Source: PLGF01 sp052139695
GTDB lineage: Bacteria; Verrucomicrobiota; Verrucomicrobiia; Limisphaerales; Palsa-1400
Assembly (NCBI GenBank): GCA_052139695.1
Contig: JBKQWF010000094.1
Span: 1 to 64,000 of the forward strand
Reading direction: 5' to 3'
DNA length: 64,000 nt
Shown: positions 8,501 to 14,957 of the stretch, in pieces
How positions within the stretch are numbered: position 1 is the first letter of the stretch
How the letters are laid out: each line of letters starts with the position of its first letter
Made by a program: the position numbers and the translations under genes
The notes under the pieces: model-generated
Databases searched by the model: none
Told to the model about the DNA's origin: nothing
The model's input: the letters and a program-made list of their open reading frames with translations, nothing else

Positions 8501-8696
8501 GCCGGACGAGCTCATCCAGGAATTGCGGAGGATGCCAGCCCCAGCCGAGCCACAGACCGTCAAAATCAGCCATGGATACAAGGTCAGGCGGTCATCGTCG
8601 GAACTCACGCCCGAAGAGCGGAAACGGAAACAGGACGAAACATACCAGGTGGCGATGGAAGCGATCCGGCGCCCGAAGAAGAACCGCCAGCCGTGA
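5580..8696 (+). CDS. VirD4/TraG/HerA-like conjugation ATPase with C-terminal nuclease-like module
   Basis: This 1038-residue protein has a P-loop GASGTGKST (residues 410-418) within 'HTHVIGASGTGKSTLLFNL', a Walker B strand ending in 'WLYIDEFDHF' (D655, E656), and the 'GVLDPHGDLIDRIL' segment typical of type IV secretion coupling ATPases of integrative elements. Residues 1-400 form a long N-terminal region without membrane helices. A Pro-rich linker spans about 790-860. The tail (about 885-965) contains 'GSVDLLLERAGEIIACEIA' (D903, E916), a strand pattern resembling PD-(D/E)XK nuclease folds, with Ala where the motif Lys is expected. It probably energises DNA transfer at the membrane with the preceding membrane proteins as partners. 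The ATPase call is firm; the tail reading is inference. Confidence 0.85.
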   Translation: MGRLDEIASEQFARWEQRGRGYDLWPHPVSPEPPFRPFRQYTLTEPDPRFDDGRKPAFLASLFDTVHERLNPQPPRTEPVPEEEPEPEPLIRGSLIELQTSLPAKLDISKETFEQFLSSLSLCREPIAFELSGIPQHVTAQFAVHPDDAPLVRRQLRAYFPEALFQRRESTLENAWRTLDGPEEFAVEFGLEQEFVLPLGSGKTDPFIGIIGALSELEEGELGLFQVLFQPVVNPWPESIARSVHGNDGKPIFVNRPELSDAAENKIARPLYAALVRIAIKAERHERMLELARDLSGSLRVFAHPAGNALIPLSNEEYPNMEDHIEDVLSRQTKRSGMILNSDELIGFVHLPGSAVRSPVLARDTGATKAAPASVIHAKGILLGDNAHAGQTVEVRLSPDQRVQHTHVIGASGTGKSTLLFNLIRQDIENGDGVGVLDPHGDLIDRILGIIPESRIDDVVLVDPSDADFPIGFNILSAHSEQEKTLLASDLVSVFRRLSAAWGDQMDTVLQNSILVFLESPRGGTLAELRRFLIEPAFRAEYLKSVPDPELIYYWQRVFPQLTGNRSVGPVLTRLQGFMSQKPIRNMVSQTENRLDFAQIMDTGKIFLARLPEGLFGAENSYMLGTLLVSKFQEIAMSRQAQALSHRRDYWLYIDEFDHFITPTMAEILKGARKYRLGLTLAHQELHQLRSDPKLESAVATHPATRIVFRVSDDDAKRLSENFSSFDAQSLKKLDKFHAVARVERSDCDFNLSIRLPEKQDAAQAERRRNEVITASRKKYGKPRAEIEAALRAALETPAEPDSPRPRPGAMPIPKAVEALKPAPQPKKDECAVPQVESRPVAVSEPQASRQAEPAPIPEPPPDLGRGGNQHQAIQKRIKEAAEALSFRSTIEKEVLDGKGSVDLLLERAGEIIACEIAITTTIDHEVGNVAKCLKAGFARIAVVAIDRERLHKIASAVCASFGGVADARVDYYLPDELIQELRRMPAPAEPQTVKISHGYKVRRSSSELTPEERKRKQDETYQVAMEAIRRPKKNRQP

Positions 8697-8723
8697 GACC
8701 ACTATGCTGTCTTGGTCATATAT

Positions 8724-9101
8724 ATGGCTAAGATATTTCATCTGAAAAGCACGTCCACGCCGGCCCTCTTGAAGTGCAGGATCGCTCTGTCAGCGCGCCT
8801 CCGCGTTCCCTTGGCGTATGTGCGCGCCTCATATGTCAAACAATTCCTCACCTGCGGGAAGAAGAACTGCCGCTGCCATCGCGGAGCCAAGCACGGCCCC
8901 TTCCATTACCTTGTCCAATGCATGGGCGTCGGCAATGTGCGCAAGTTTCTCTTGAAGACGACCGCCCAGCGCGAGGCGGCGCTCGCGGGCATCGCCGCGC
9001 ACGACGCGATTCAGGCGTGCCTGGAGGAGCTTTCCCAAATCAACACCGAGCTATTGCGGCGTGGAGCGCTTTTCGGCGACGCTCCGCATCGAATCGGCTG
9101 A
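8724..9101 (+). CDS. DUF6788-type cysteine-motif protein
   Basis: The 125-residue product has the compact motif CGKKNCRCHRG followed by KHGPFHYL (about residues 49-67), the hallmark of the small DUF6788 family found near transposases and in mobile elements; four Cys/His ligands probably bind zinc. The ATG at 8724 was preferred over a TTG twelve bases upstream. It follows the ATPase gene closely (27 bases) in the same direction and is probably the last gene of that operon. The family's function is unknown. Confidence 0.65.
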   Translation: MAKIFHLKSTSTPALLKCRIALSARLRVPLAYVRASYVKQFLTCGKKNCRCHRGAKHGPFHYLVQCMGVGNVRKFLLKTTAQREAALAGIAAHDAIQACLEELSQINTELLRRGALFGDAPHRIG

Positions 9102-9191
9102 CCGAGGATGACCAGAGCGCATCCGGACATCCTGCCCTGCGTTCTGCCCCGCTCCGCACGCATTTCTTTCGCGAAAATCGCGTAAAAATGC

Positions 9192-9252
9192 TTGACAGCA
9201 GGCAATGGTACGTTAGGATGAACCTGTACATTGACAAGGAAATATGTCCTAA
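9192..9252 (+). promoter_or_regulatory. candidate promoter with overlapping TTAGGA/TCCTAA operator
   Basis: TTGACA at 9192-9197 and TAGGAT at 9214-9219 are separated by 16 bases, a reasonable housekeeping-type promoter. The -10 overlaps TTAGGA at 9213, which has its reverse complement TCCTAA at 9247-9252. A regulator binding both halves would cover the start region. It would drive the small-gene run at 9372-10287. Confidence 0.4.
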
Positions 9253-9371
9253 TGTTTTGCAGGGTGCCGACCATGTTCTCCCATGTCCGCCGCCCTGGAG
9301 GATGTTAGACGTAGCGTTCTCCCCGTCGGCATTTCGGGCCAACGGACGCATTATCAGTCATCAGAATCACC

Positions 9372-9629
9372 ATGACTACAACCAAGCAGGTTCCATCGTG
9401 CAATCTGGCCAAGGAAGTCGTCGAGAACATCGAGCGCATCGTAAACAAGAGCACGGACGACACCGCCGTGAGCGTCGCCCGTTCATTCGAGCGATTTGAA
9501 GAGCGGGTCGATGCGATGGAAGCGCGCCTGTATTCCCGCGTTTCGGACGTGGAGGACAATGTGGAAGAGGCCAAAGCACTCATCAAGGAATCCACAACTC
9601 CCCTTCAAACGGCAGGAAGCCCTGCATAA
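9372..9629 (+). CDS. small coiled-coil hypothetical protein (85 aa)
   Basis: The frame begins at ATG 9372 and encodes a charged, heptad-patterned helix through most of its length ('SFERFEERVDAMEARLYSR', 'DVEDNVEEAKALIKE'), suggesting a coiled coil. No family is recognised. It is the first gene of a tight run with the genes at 9634, 9981 and 10135. Confidence 0.5.
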   Translation: MTTTKQVPSCNLAKEVVENIERIVNKSTDDTAVSVARSFERFEERVDAMEARLYSRVSDVEDNVEEAKALIKESTTPLQTAGSPA

Positions 9630-9633
9630 CGCC

Positions 9634-9984
9634 ATGACACAGAAGGAAATGCTGGCACACGCGCTCTCATTCGTGGAATCGCCGTATCGCGGGAACGCAC
9701 CGGCCATGAAAGCGGCGCGGGCATCCTGTGTCATCGAATGGCTCCATGACATGAACTTGCACCCCGAAGCCGATGCGATACAGGAAAAACTGGATTCACT
9801 GCGAAGCGGGGTGCAGACCATTATGGAGGCGGACGAGAACGGCGCCAGAGCTAGGGAACGCGGGAGCATCGCATCGTTCCTGAATCACCTGTACGGCTGG
9901 GGCCTTGAAACCCTGGATTGGAACGCGACGGCAGGCGCGGCCCTGGTCGAGGAGTTATGGGCCTTAATCAGCGCGCTCCCATGA
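9634..9984 (+). CDS. hypothetical protein (116 aa)
   Basis: The frame starts at ATG 9634, four bases after the previous stop, and its own stop overlaps the next start (ATGA at 9981-9984). A longer in-frame reading exists upstream, but it would run through the preceding gene. The product is acidic and helical, with two Trp-containing segments near the C-terminus; no family is recognised. Confidence 0.5.
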   Translation: MTQKEMLAHALSFVESPYRGNAPAMKAARASCVIEWLHDMNLHPEADAIQEKLDSLRSGVQTIMEADENGARARERGSIASFLNHLYGWGLETLDWNATAGAALVEELWALISALP

Positions 9985-10175
9985 AGACCTACACCATCAC
10001 CATTCCGGCGTTCAGGGAGGTCATCACCGCAGAGGATGAAGAGGAGGCGCTCGAGCAATTCTGGTTCGACTTCGACAGCGCCCAGGATGACCCAGAATGG
10101 CAAACCCCGATTATCACGCTAACAGACAAAAAACATGGATTTCGAAACCATCGAAAGCCTGCGGAACATTCTTGA
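9981..10175 (+). CDS. small acidic hypothetical protein (64 aa)
   Basis: It starts at ATG 9981, overlapping the previous stop by ATGA. The sequence 'YTITIPAFREVITAEDEEEA' followed by 'LEQFWFDFDS' reads like a short beta-strand plus acidic helix module, as in small uncharacterised element proteins with an 'xVxAxdEeeA' pattern. Function unknown. Confidence 0.5.
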   Translation: MKTYTITIPAFREVITAEDEEEALEQFWFDFDSAQDDPEWQTPIITLTDKKHGFRNHRKPAEHS

Positions 10176-10287
10176 CTACCTCCACGACGACGAGGAGAAG
10201 CACTGGCAGGAGACGGGGAAACCCGACGACCATGTCTTCACTGACCTCGTGAGAGTGACCAGGTGGCTGGATTCCGGCGGAGACTGA
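10135..10287 (+). CDS. small acidic hypothetical protein (50 aa)
   Basis: A 50-codon frame from ATG 10135 to TGA 10285-10287 overlaps the end of the previous gene and precedes the terminator by 25 bases. The product is strongly acidic, with a helix 'ESLRNILDYLHDDEEKHW'. Evidence for reality is the tight packing and the position directly before a terminator. Confidence 0.4.
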   Translation: MDFETIESLRNILDYLHDDEEKHWQETGKPDDHVFTDLVRVTRWLDSGGD

Positions 10288-10312
10288 CATCGCCAATCCT
10301 GACCGAGACACG

Positions 10313-10336
10313 GCCCGCACTATGGTGCGGGCTTTT
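10313..10336 (+). terminator. terminator between small-gene run and the XRE regulator
   Basis: GCCCGCAC pairs with GTGCGGGC across TATG and is followed by TTTT. It ends the plus-strand small-gene run and overlaps the 3' end of the convergent regulator gene. Confidence 0.75.
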
Positions 10337-10568
10337 GTCGTTTGAGGAAGAAGACCGGCCCGATCACCGTCCACGGCGAGTATGCCGCGATCATCCGCAT
10401 CCGCAGTTTGAGCAGAGGCAGTGAAGGGCTTTCCTCTGCGTTGAAAATGGAAGTCTGCGACACACCCATATCCCGCGCCGCCTGGGCGCGACGTATCCCC
10501 GCCTGCTTTCGATACCGCTTTGCGATTGCGGCCAGTTCCTTTTCGGTCAGAGGTCTCGTGTTTGGCAT
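10320..10568 (-). CDS. small XRE-like helix-turn-helix regulator
   Basis: The 82-residue product has a helix-turn-helix pattern around residues 20-42 ('RRAQAARDMGVSQTSIFNAE'), as in Cro/CI-like repressors. The ATG at 10568 is preferred over an upstream TTG at 10577. The gene is divergent from the serine recombinase, whose start lies about 80 bases away, so it is well placed to control the recombinase. That role is inferred from position. Confidence 0.65.
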   Translation of the reverse strand: MPNTRPLTEKELAAIAKRYRKQAGIRRAQAARDMGVSQTSIFNAEESPSLPLLKLRMRMIAAYSPWTVIGPVFFLKRQKPAP

Positions 10569-10649
10569 GGGCAACAAGTATCAGACTGAATCTGTTTTAG
10601 CTACACTTTTTTCTTGCCCCGCGCAGGGCTTTCGGATACAAGATATGGC

Positions 10650-12155
10650 ATGAAGGAACAGCCCGCGCAGAAGAAGCCTGTCGGCATCTGGATTCGCGTC
10701 TCGACCGAGGACCAAGCCCAGGGCGAAAGCCCACAGCACCACGAGGAGCGCGCCCGCGAATATGCCAGGTTCAACGGCTGGGACGTGAGGGAGATATACG
10801 ACCTTGCCGGTGTCTCCGGCAAGACCGTGATGGAGCACCCAGAGGCCAAGCGGATGCTCACCGACGTGAAGGGCGGCCGCATCACCGGCCTCATTTTTTC
10901 CAAGCTCGCGCGCCTCGCCCGCAACACCAAGGAGCTTCTGGATTTCTCGGATTTCTTCCGCGAGCACCATGCGGACATGATTTCGCTCCAGGAGAAAATC
11001 GACACCTCCACCCCCGCCGGCCGCCTCTTCTACACCATGATTGCGGCCTTGTCCCAATGGGAGCGCGAGGAAATAGCAGACCGCGTCAAAGCATCCATCA
11101 AGATTCGCGCTAAGCTGGGGAAAAGCCTGGGGGGTGCGGCTCCTTTCGGATACATGTGGAAGGACAGGAAGCTCGTCATAGACCCGGCCGAAGCGCCGGT
11201 CAGGAAGCAGATGTATGAGCTTTTTGCCAAGGAGAAGCGCATGAAGGGCGTAGCGCGGACGCTCAATCAAGCAGGGTACCGCACCAGGAATGGCGCGCGG
11301 TTCACCGACACCACTGTTCACCGCCTCTTGGAAGACACGACCGCCAAGGGCCTGTATCGCGCCAACCACACCTACCGCGACGGCAAGGGCAAGCTCGTGA
11401 ACAAGCCGGAGGCGGAATGGGTCTGGACGCCGGTCGAGCCGATTGTCCCCGAGGAGCTCTGGAAACAGTGCAATGACCTGCTTCAAGCCCGCAAGGACGG
11501 CAAAGCGCCAGGCCCAAAGACGGTGCAGCTCTTCGCCGGTCTGCTTCATTGCGGGTGCGGAGCCAAGATGTATGTCTTCGCCCGCTCGCCCAAGTATGTC
11601 TGCCCCAAGTGCCGCAACAAAATCCCCATCGTAACCATCGAGACCATCTTCAAAGAGCAGTTGGAGGACTTCTTCATTTCCCGTGAAAGGGTTCAAGCGC
11701 ACCTTTCAAGCTCCAATGCCCATCTGACGGACAAGAAGGCGCACTTGGTCGCCCACGCGCGCCAGCAGGAGAAAGTGAAGGCTGAAATGCGCAAAGTCTA
11801 TGACCTCTACCAAAGCGACAAAATCTCGCCCGATGGCTTTGGCAACCTCTACAAGCCCCTGGAAGAGCAGGAACGCGCCCTGGCAGCCGAACTGCCCAAG
11901 CTCCAGGGCGAGATTGATGCCCTCGAAATGCACCAGTTGTCCGCCGACGAAATCGTCTCCGAAGCCACGAACCTTCACCGCCTCTGGCCGAAGTTCACCC
12001 CCGAAGAGAGGCGCAGGATCGTCGAAAGCATCACCGAAAAGATCATTGTTGCGGGCGATGAGATCGACATAACCTTCTGGAGCCCACCGTCTTCTGAAGA
12101 ACTCACAAAAAGGCAACGAAACCTGTGGGGTTCGTTGCGCCAACGACTAAGGTGA
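10650..12155 (+). CDS. large serine recombinase (integrase/resolvase family)
   Basis: The 501-residue protein has the resolvase catalytic domain with the nucleophile in 'GIWIRVSTEDQ' (S18), the 'GLIFSKLARLARN' block and the 'ALSQWEREEIADRVKASI' segment. A recombinase domain with 'GAAPFGYMW' follows, then a zinc ribbon with CGCG and CPKC pairs, and a coiled coil near the C-terminus. This is the layout of large serine integrases. ATG 10650 was chosen; a TTG at 10614 would add 12 residues. The gene lies at the right edge of the mobile element with chromosomal-type genes beyond, so it probably integrates and excises the element. The attachment site should lie just downstream. Confidence 0.92.
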   Translation: MKEQPAQKKPVGIWIRVSTEDQAQGESPQHHEERAREYARFNGWDVREIYDLAGVSGKTVMEHPEAKRMLTDVKGGRITGLIFSKLARLARNTKELLDFSDFFREHHADMISLQEKIDTSTPAGRLFYTMIAALSQWEREEIADRVKASIKIRAKLGKSLGGAAPFGYMWKDRKLVIDPAEAPVRKQMYELFAKEKRMKGVARTLNQAGYRTRNGARFTDTTVHRLLEDTTAKGLYRANHTYRDGKGKLVNKPEAEWVWTPVEPIVPEELWKQCNDLLQARKDGKAPGPKTVQLFAGLLHCGCGAKMYVFARSPKYVCPKCRNKIPIVTIETIFKEQLEDFFISRERVQAHLSSSNAHLTDKKAHLVAHARQQEKVKAEMRKVYDLYQSDKISPDGFGNLYKPLEEQERALAAELPKLQGEIDALEMHQLSADEIVSEATNLHRLWPKFTPEERRRIVESITEKIIVAGDEIDITFWSPPSSEELTKRQRNLWGSLRQRLR

Positions 12156-12240
12156 TTACCCACTAAACGCCAAAGGGACGCCGACACTATATTGGTGGCG
12201 TTGCTTTGTGCAAGATTGGCCGCACAGAAAGAGGCACAAT

Positions 12241-12444
12241 GACCCTCCCGCTCAAATTAGTTTTTGGGTCATCGTCTCCGGCAAAGCCAGCGACTTCAAG
12301 CTTCAGCCCAAGGACATCATCTACGTCAGCCCCAGACCTTTTGTCAGAGTTGAGGAATTGGCAGACCTTGCTACCACCGCTTTCATCCAGGGTCTCATTA
12401 CCGCCTGGGTTGATGTCAAACTCGTGAACCCCTTCCCCAGCTAG
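12241..12444 (+). pseudogene. 3' remnant of a Wza-like polysaccharide export gene
   Basis: The frame that ends at TAG 12442-12444 encodes 'SGKASDFKLQPKDIIYVSPR' followed by 'RVEELADLATTAFIQGL', which matches the C-terminal end of SLBB-type outer-membrane polysaccharide export proteins. Nothing of the signal peptide, export domain or SLBB repeats is present upstream: the frame runs straight into the end of the recombinase gene. The simplest reading is that the element integrated within this gene and that the 5' part lies beyond the element's other end, outside the window. Confidence 0.6.
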
Positions 12445-12497
12445 TGGGGAATTGTCCCCATTCCGGCTCCGATGTCGGCAGATTAATTTAAGGCCCT

Positions 12498-12788
12498 ATG
12501 CAAACTATCAAATCTTCAACATCTGCCGCGCCTGGCAAACAGGCCAACAAAAGCAAATATCCAAATTCAAACTCGAATGGGGACACGGCCTCTTCCGGTC
12601 CAACTCGCGAAGAAATCGCCAGTTTAGCCTACAAGCTTTACCTCGAAAGCGGCTCCCAAGAAGGCCGCGACCTGGAGAACTGGATTCAGGCCGAGCAAGT
12701 CCTGCGCCAGCAAAACGGCAATCGGGAGCAATTCAAGGCTGGAAGAAAACCCGAAAACGTCAGCGAACGTTCACGCCAGCAATTCTAG
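12498..12788 (+). CDS. DUF2934 domain protein
   Basis: The first 35 residues are low-complexity and rich in Ser, Asn, Lys and Gly. Residues 36-75 contain the DUF2934 motif, including 'REEIASLAYKLYLESGSQEG' followed by RDLENWIQAEQVL, a short helical module seen in many environmental bacteria. Its molecular role is unknown. It is a single-gene unit convergent with the DUF883 gene; the hairpin at 12807-12836 separates them. Confidence 0.75.
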   Translation: MQTIKSSTSAAPGKQANKSKYPNSNSNGDTASSGPTREEIASLAYKLYLESGSQEGRDLENWIQAEQVLRQQNGNREQFKAGRKPENVSERSRQQF

Positions 12789-12806
12789 GTCTGTTTGTTT
12801 TCAAAA

Positions 12807-12836
12807 AAGGGCATTGCAACCTTCTGCAATGCCCTT
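12807..12836 (-). terminator. hairpin terminator between convergent genes
   Basis: AAGGGCATTGCA and TGCAATGCCCTT form a perfect 12-bp stem with a six-base loop. On the minus strand it is followed by a run of T, so it works best as the terminator of the DUF883 gene; transcription from the plus strand may also stop here. Confidence 0.8.
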
Positions 12837-12912
12837 CGTGGTAAGAACATCCTTTTCGCCGCTTCCGAGCGAGTCAGGTCGGAGGCGGCCTCCAGAGTCA
12901 AGGACTGCGGCG

Positions 12913-13239
12913 CTAATCACGGCGGGTCATCAGCAATCCCACCAACGCCCCCAATCCAAACGCGATGGCGATGGATTGATAAGGATGGTTGCGGATCGCT
13001 TGATCTGCTGCTTGCACACCTTGACTCGCTTTATCTTGCGCGCGGGCCACGGCTTCTTTGCCGGCGGACAGGGCTTCATTGAGGCGCTGGCGTGCTTCGG
13101 TTACTTTTTGATCAGTCACATCCGCCGTCGCGTCCAGCAAAGCGCGAGCGTCATCGGCCAGCGTACGGGCATCTTTTTTTAGGGCATTGGGAGTTTCAAA
13201 TCGGGCCATATTATCACCTTTTGTTGAGTTCATTTCCAT
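12913..13239 (-). CDS. DUF883/ElaB-YqjD family membrane-anchored protein
   Basis: The 108-residue protein is a long Ala-rich amphipathic helix (about residues 15-85) followed by one C-terminal membrane segment with small-residue spacing ('SIAIAFGLGALVGLLMTRRD'), exactly the DUF883 pattern. Escherichia coli YqjD and ElaB, of the same family, anchor ribosomes at the membrane in stationary phase; that role is only inferred here. MARFETP eleven residues in may be the true start. The gene ends at the hairpin at 12807-12836. Confidence 0.85.
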   Translation of the reverse strand: MEMNSTKGDNMARFETPNALKKDARTLADDARALLDATADVTDQKVTEARQRLNEALSAGKEAVARAQDKASQGVQAADQAIRNHPYQSIAIAFGLGALVGLLMTRRD

Positions 13240-13325
13240 AAGCCCATCATCTAACCCCCCTCCTCGTCCGTCAAATGGGGCGAAACCCGCAACGGTATTG
13301 AGATATGAATTCTCCGTCCATTTGC

Positions 13326-13375
13326 CAGGGACGCCTCGCCGACGCGTCCAAGCGTCCCGGTGGGACGCCCCTGCC
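13326..13375. repeat. dispersed palindromic repeat, family A, copy 1
   Basis: The sequence begins CAGGGACGCCTCGCCGACGC and ends with a second half, GCGTCCCGGTGGGACGCCCC. It is the reverse-complement relative of the copy at 36514-36567 and shares the GGGACGCCTCGCCGA core with the copy at 44157-44242. It lies in the gap upstream of the M42 peptidase gene. Confidence 0.8.
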
Positions 13376-13417
13376 TTTGCGCTGTTCTTTTCCTTATCAA
13401 CTCATAAACTCCCACCC

Positions 13418-14488
13418 ATGCGCACCGCGTCCATTCAGTTTCTGGAACACCTGATCAATACTCCCAGCCCTTCGGGCCACGAAGCCCGGGGCCAGCGGGT
13501 CTGGCTGGATTATGTCACGCCGTTTGCCGAGGAAACTTTCAGTGACCACTACGGCAACACCGTCGCCGTCCTGAATAAGGGTGGGTCCCCCCGCCTCATG
13601 CTGGCCGCCCATGCGGACGAGATTTCGATGGTTGTCAATTATATCAGTGAGGAAGGGTATATCTATGTGCGGAAAATGGGAGGAATCGATCCGGCCATCA
13701 CCAAGGCGCAGCGCGTCGTCATCCATTCCCGCGGCGGCCCGATCAACGGCGTGGTCGGCAATGTCGCCCCCCACCTGACCAAGTCCGACCCGGAGCGCAA
13801 GCTGCCGAAGATGGAAGATTTGTTTATTGACATCGGCGTTCGCAACCGCAAGGAGGCCGAGAAACTGGTCCGCATTGGAGACCCCATCACCTTGAGCGAC
13901 CAATTTGAACTGCTCCGCAACGACCTGGCCACGGCCCGCGCCTTTGACAATCGGGTCGGCACTTTCTCCGTGGCGGAGGCCTTTCGCCTTTTGAGCGAGG
14001 ATCGAGGCAAATTGCAAGCGGAGATCCTGGCCGTTTCCAACATTATGGAAGAAGTGGGTCTGCTGGGCGCCCGCCAAATCGCCTACACTCTCAAACCCGA
14101 TGTCGCCCTGGTCGTCGATGTCACGCACGCCACGGATTATCCCACGGTCAGCCGGCAACAGCACGGGGACATCAAAATTGGCAGCGGACCAACCATCACC
14201 CACGGTGGCGGCAATCATCCTGAAGTCGTGGCGCGCCTGGAAACTGTCGCCAAGGCGAAAAAAATCGCCTTGCAACACGAAGCCGCTTCCAACAACACCG
14301 GCACCGATACGGATGTGATCTTTTGGACGCGTGGGGGCATTCCCAGCGCCCTGGTGAGTTTGCCCGATCGCTACATGCACTCCCCCGTGGAGGTTGTCAG
14401 TTTGAAAGACCTCGAACAAATTCCCCCCTTGCTCGCGGCCTTCGCCCGTTCCCTCAAAAAATCCGAAGAATTCAAAGTGCGCATTTAA
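13418..14488 (+). CDS. M42 family metallo-aminopeptidase
   Basis: The 356-residue protein has the co-catalytic metal ligands of the M42 (FrvX/TET-like) family: H65-A-D67 in 'LMLAAHADE', an Asp in 'ARAFDNRVG', the Glu pair in 'NIMEEVGLLGA', an Asp in 'LVVDVTHATDYP' and the final His in 'PDRYMHSPVEV'. Such enzymes trim N-terminal residues from peptides in the cytoplasm as large oligomers. ATG 13418 is chosen because the family starts shortly before 'LEHLINTPSPSGHE'; the upstream extension is repeat-derived. Its stop overlaps that of the convergent ogt gene by four bases. Confidence 0.9.
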   Translation: MRTASIQFLEHLINTPSPSGHEARGQRVWLDYVTPFAEETFSDHYGNTVAVLNKGGSPRLMLAAHADEISMVVNYISEEGYIYVRKMGGIDPAITKAQRVVIHSRGGPINGVVGNVAPHLTKSDPERKLPKMEDLFIDIGVRNRKEAEKLVRIGDPITLSDQFELLRNDLATARAFDNRVGTFSVAEAFRLLSEDRGKLQAEILAVSNIMEEVGLLGARQIAYTLKPDVALVVDVTHATDYPTVSRQQHGDIKIGSGPTITHGGGNHPEVVARLETVAKAKKIALQHEAASNNTGTDTDVIFWTRGGIPSALVSLPDRYMHSPVEVVSLKDLEQIPPLLAAFARSLKKSEEFKVRI

Positions 14489-14955
14489 GTTTTTTCCAAT
14501 TCCAAAAGGCGCCGTTTCATTTCCACCCCATAAGCAAACCCGCCGAGCGATCCATCCGCCGCGATGACGCGATGGCATGGAATCACCAGGCAAATGGGAT
14601 TGCTTCCCACGGCCTGTCCAATCGCTCTCGCCCCACCCGGCTTTCCTGCCTCCGCCGCCAACTCTCCATAAGAGCGCGTTTCCCCGAAGGCGATCCGTTG
14701 CAAAGCCGTCCACACCCATTGCTGAAACGCCGTTCCGCGCGGCGCAAGGTGGAGGGTAAACTCCCGGCGTTTGCCTGCCAGATACTCCTCAATTTGCCCC
14801 CGTCCCGCCGCGACCGCTCGCGGATGATGCGTCAACTCCGCGGCCCAGCGCGGCAGCGCTTCTTTTCCGCCAAAGCCCGCCCCCACGAGCGCGCCCGTTT
14901 CATCTACCGCCGCGGCAAACTTGCCCAGCGGAGTCAAGAATATGTCATAATACAT
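14485..14955 (-). CDS. ogt: methylated-DNA--protein-cysteine methyltransferase
   Basis: The 156-residue protein contains the active-site motif I-P-C-H-R-V with C127, preceded by 'GGARAIGQAVGSNP', the conserved DNA-binding helix region of O6-alkylguanine methyltransferases. It transfers alkyl groups from O6-alkylguanine to its own cysteine in a suicide reaction. It sits two bases downstream of the Ada-AlkA fusion gene and is probably in the same operon, so the two together supply most alkylation-repair activities. Confidence 0.93.
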   Translation of the reverse strand: MYYDIFLTPLGKFAAAVDETGALVGAGFGGKEALPRWAAELTHHPRAVAAGRGQIEEYLAGKRREFTLHLAPRGTAFQQWVWTALQRIAFGETRSYGELAAEAGKPGGARAIGQAVGSNPICLVIPCHRVIAADGSLGGFAYGVEMKRRLLELEKT

Positions 14956-14957
14956 TT

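Noticed and set aside
9231..9255. A second promoter with TTGACA at 9231
   Set aside because: The nearest -10-like sequence is only 13 bases away, too short for a standard promoter.
12156..12240. A tRNA gene as the integration target
   Set aside because: No cloverleaf-forming sequence is present; the flank is protein-coding-like instead.
12442..12475. A terminator formed by TGGGGA and TCCCCA after the export-gene remnant
   Set aside because: The stem is six pairs and has no T-run; too weak to list.
13397..14719. A 440-codon minus-strand frame across the M42 gene and part of ogt
   Set aside because: It overlaps both real genes and resembles no protein family; shadow of strong codon bias.
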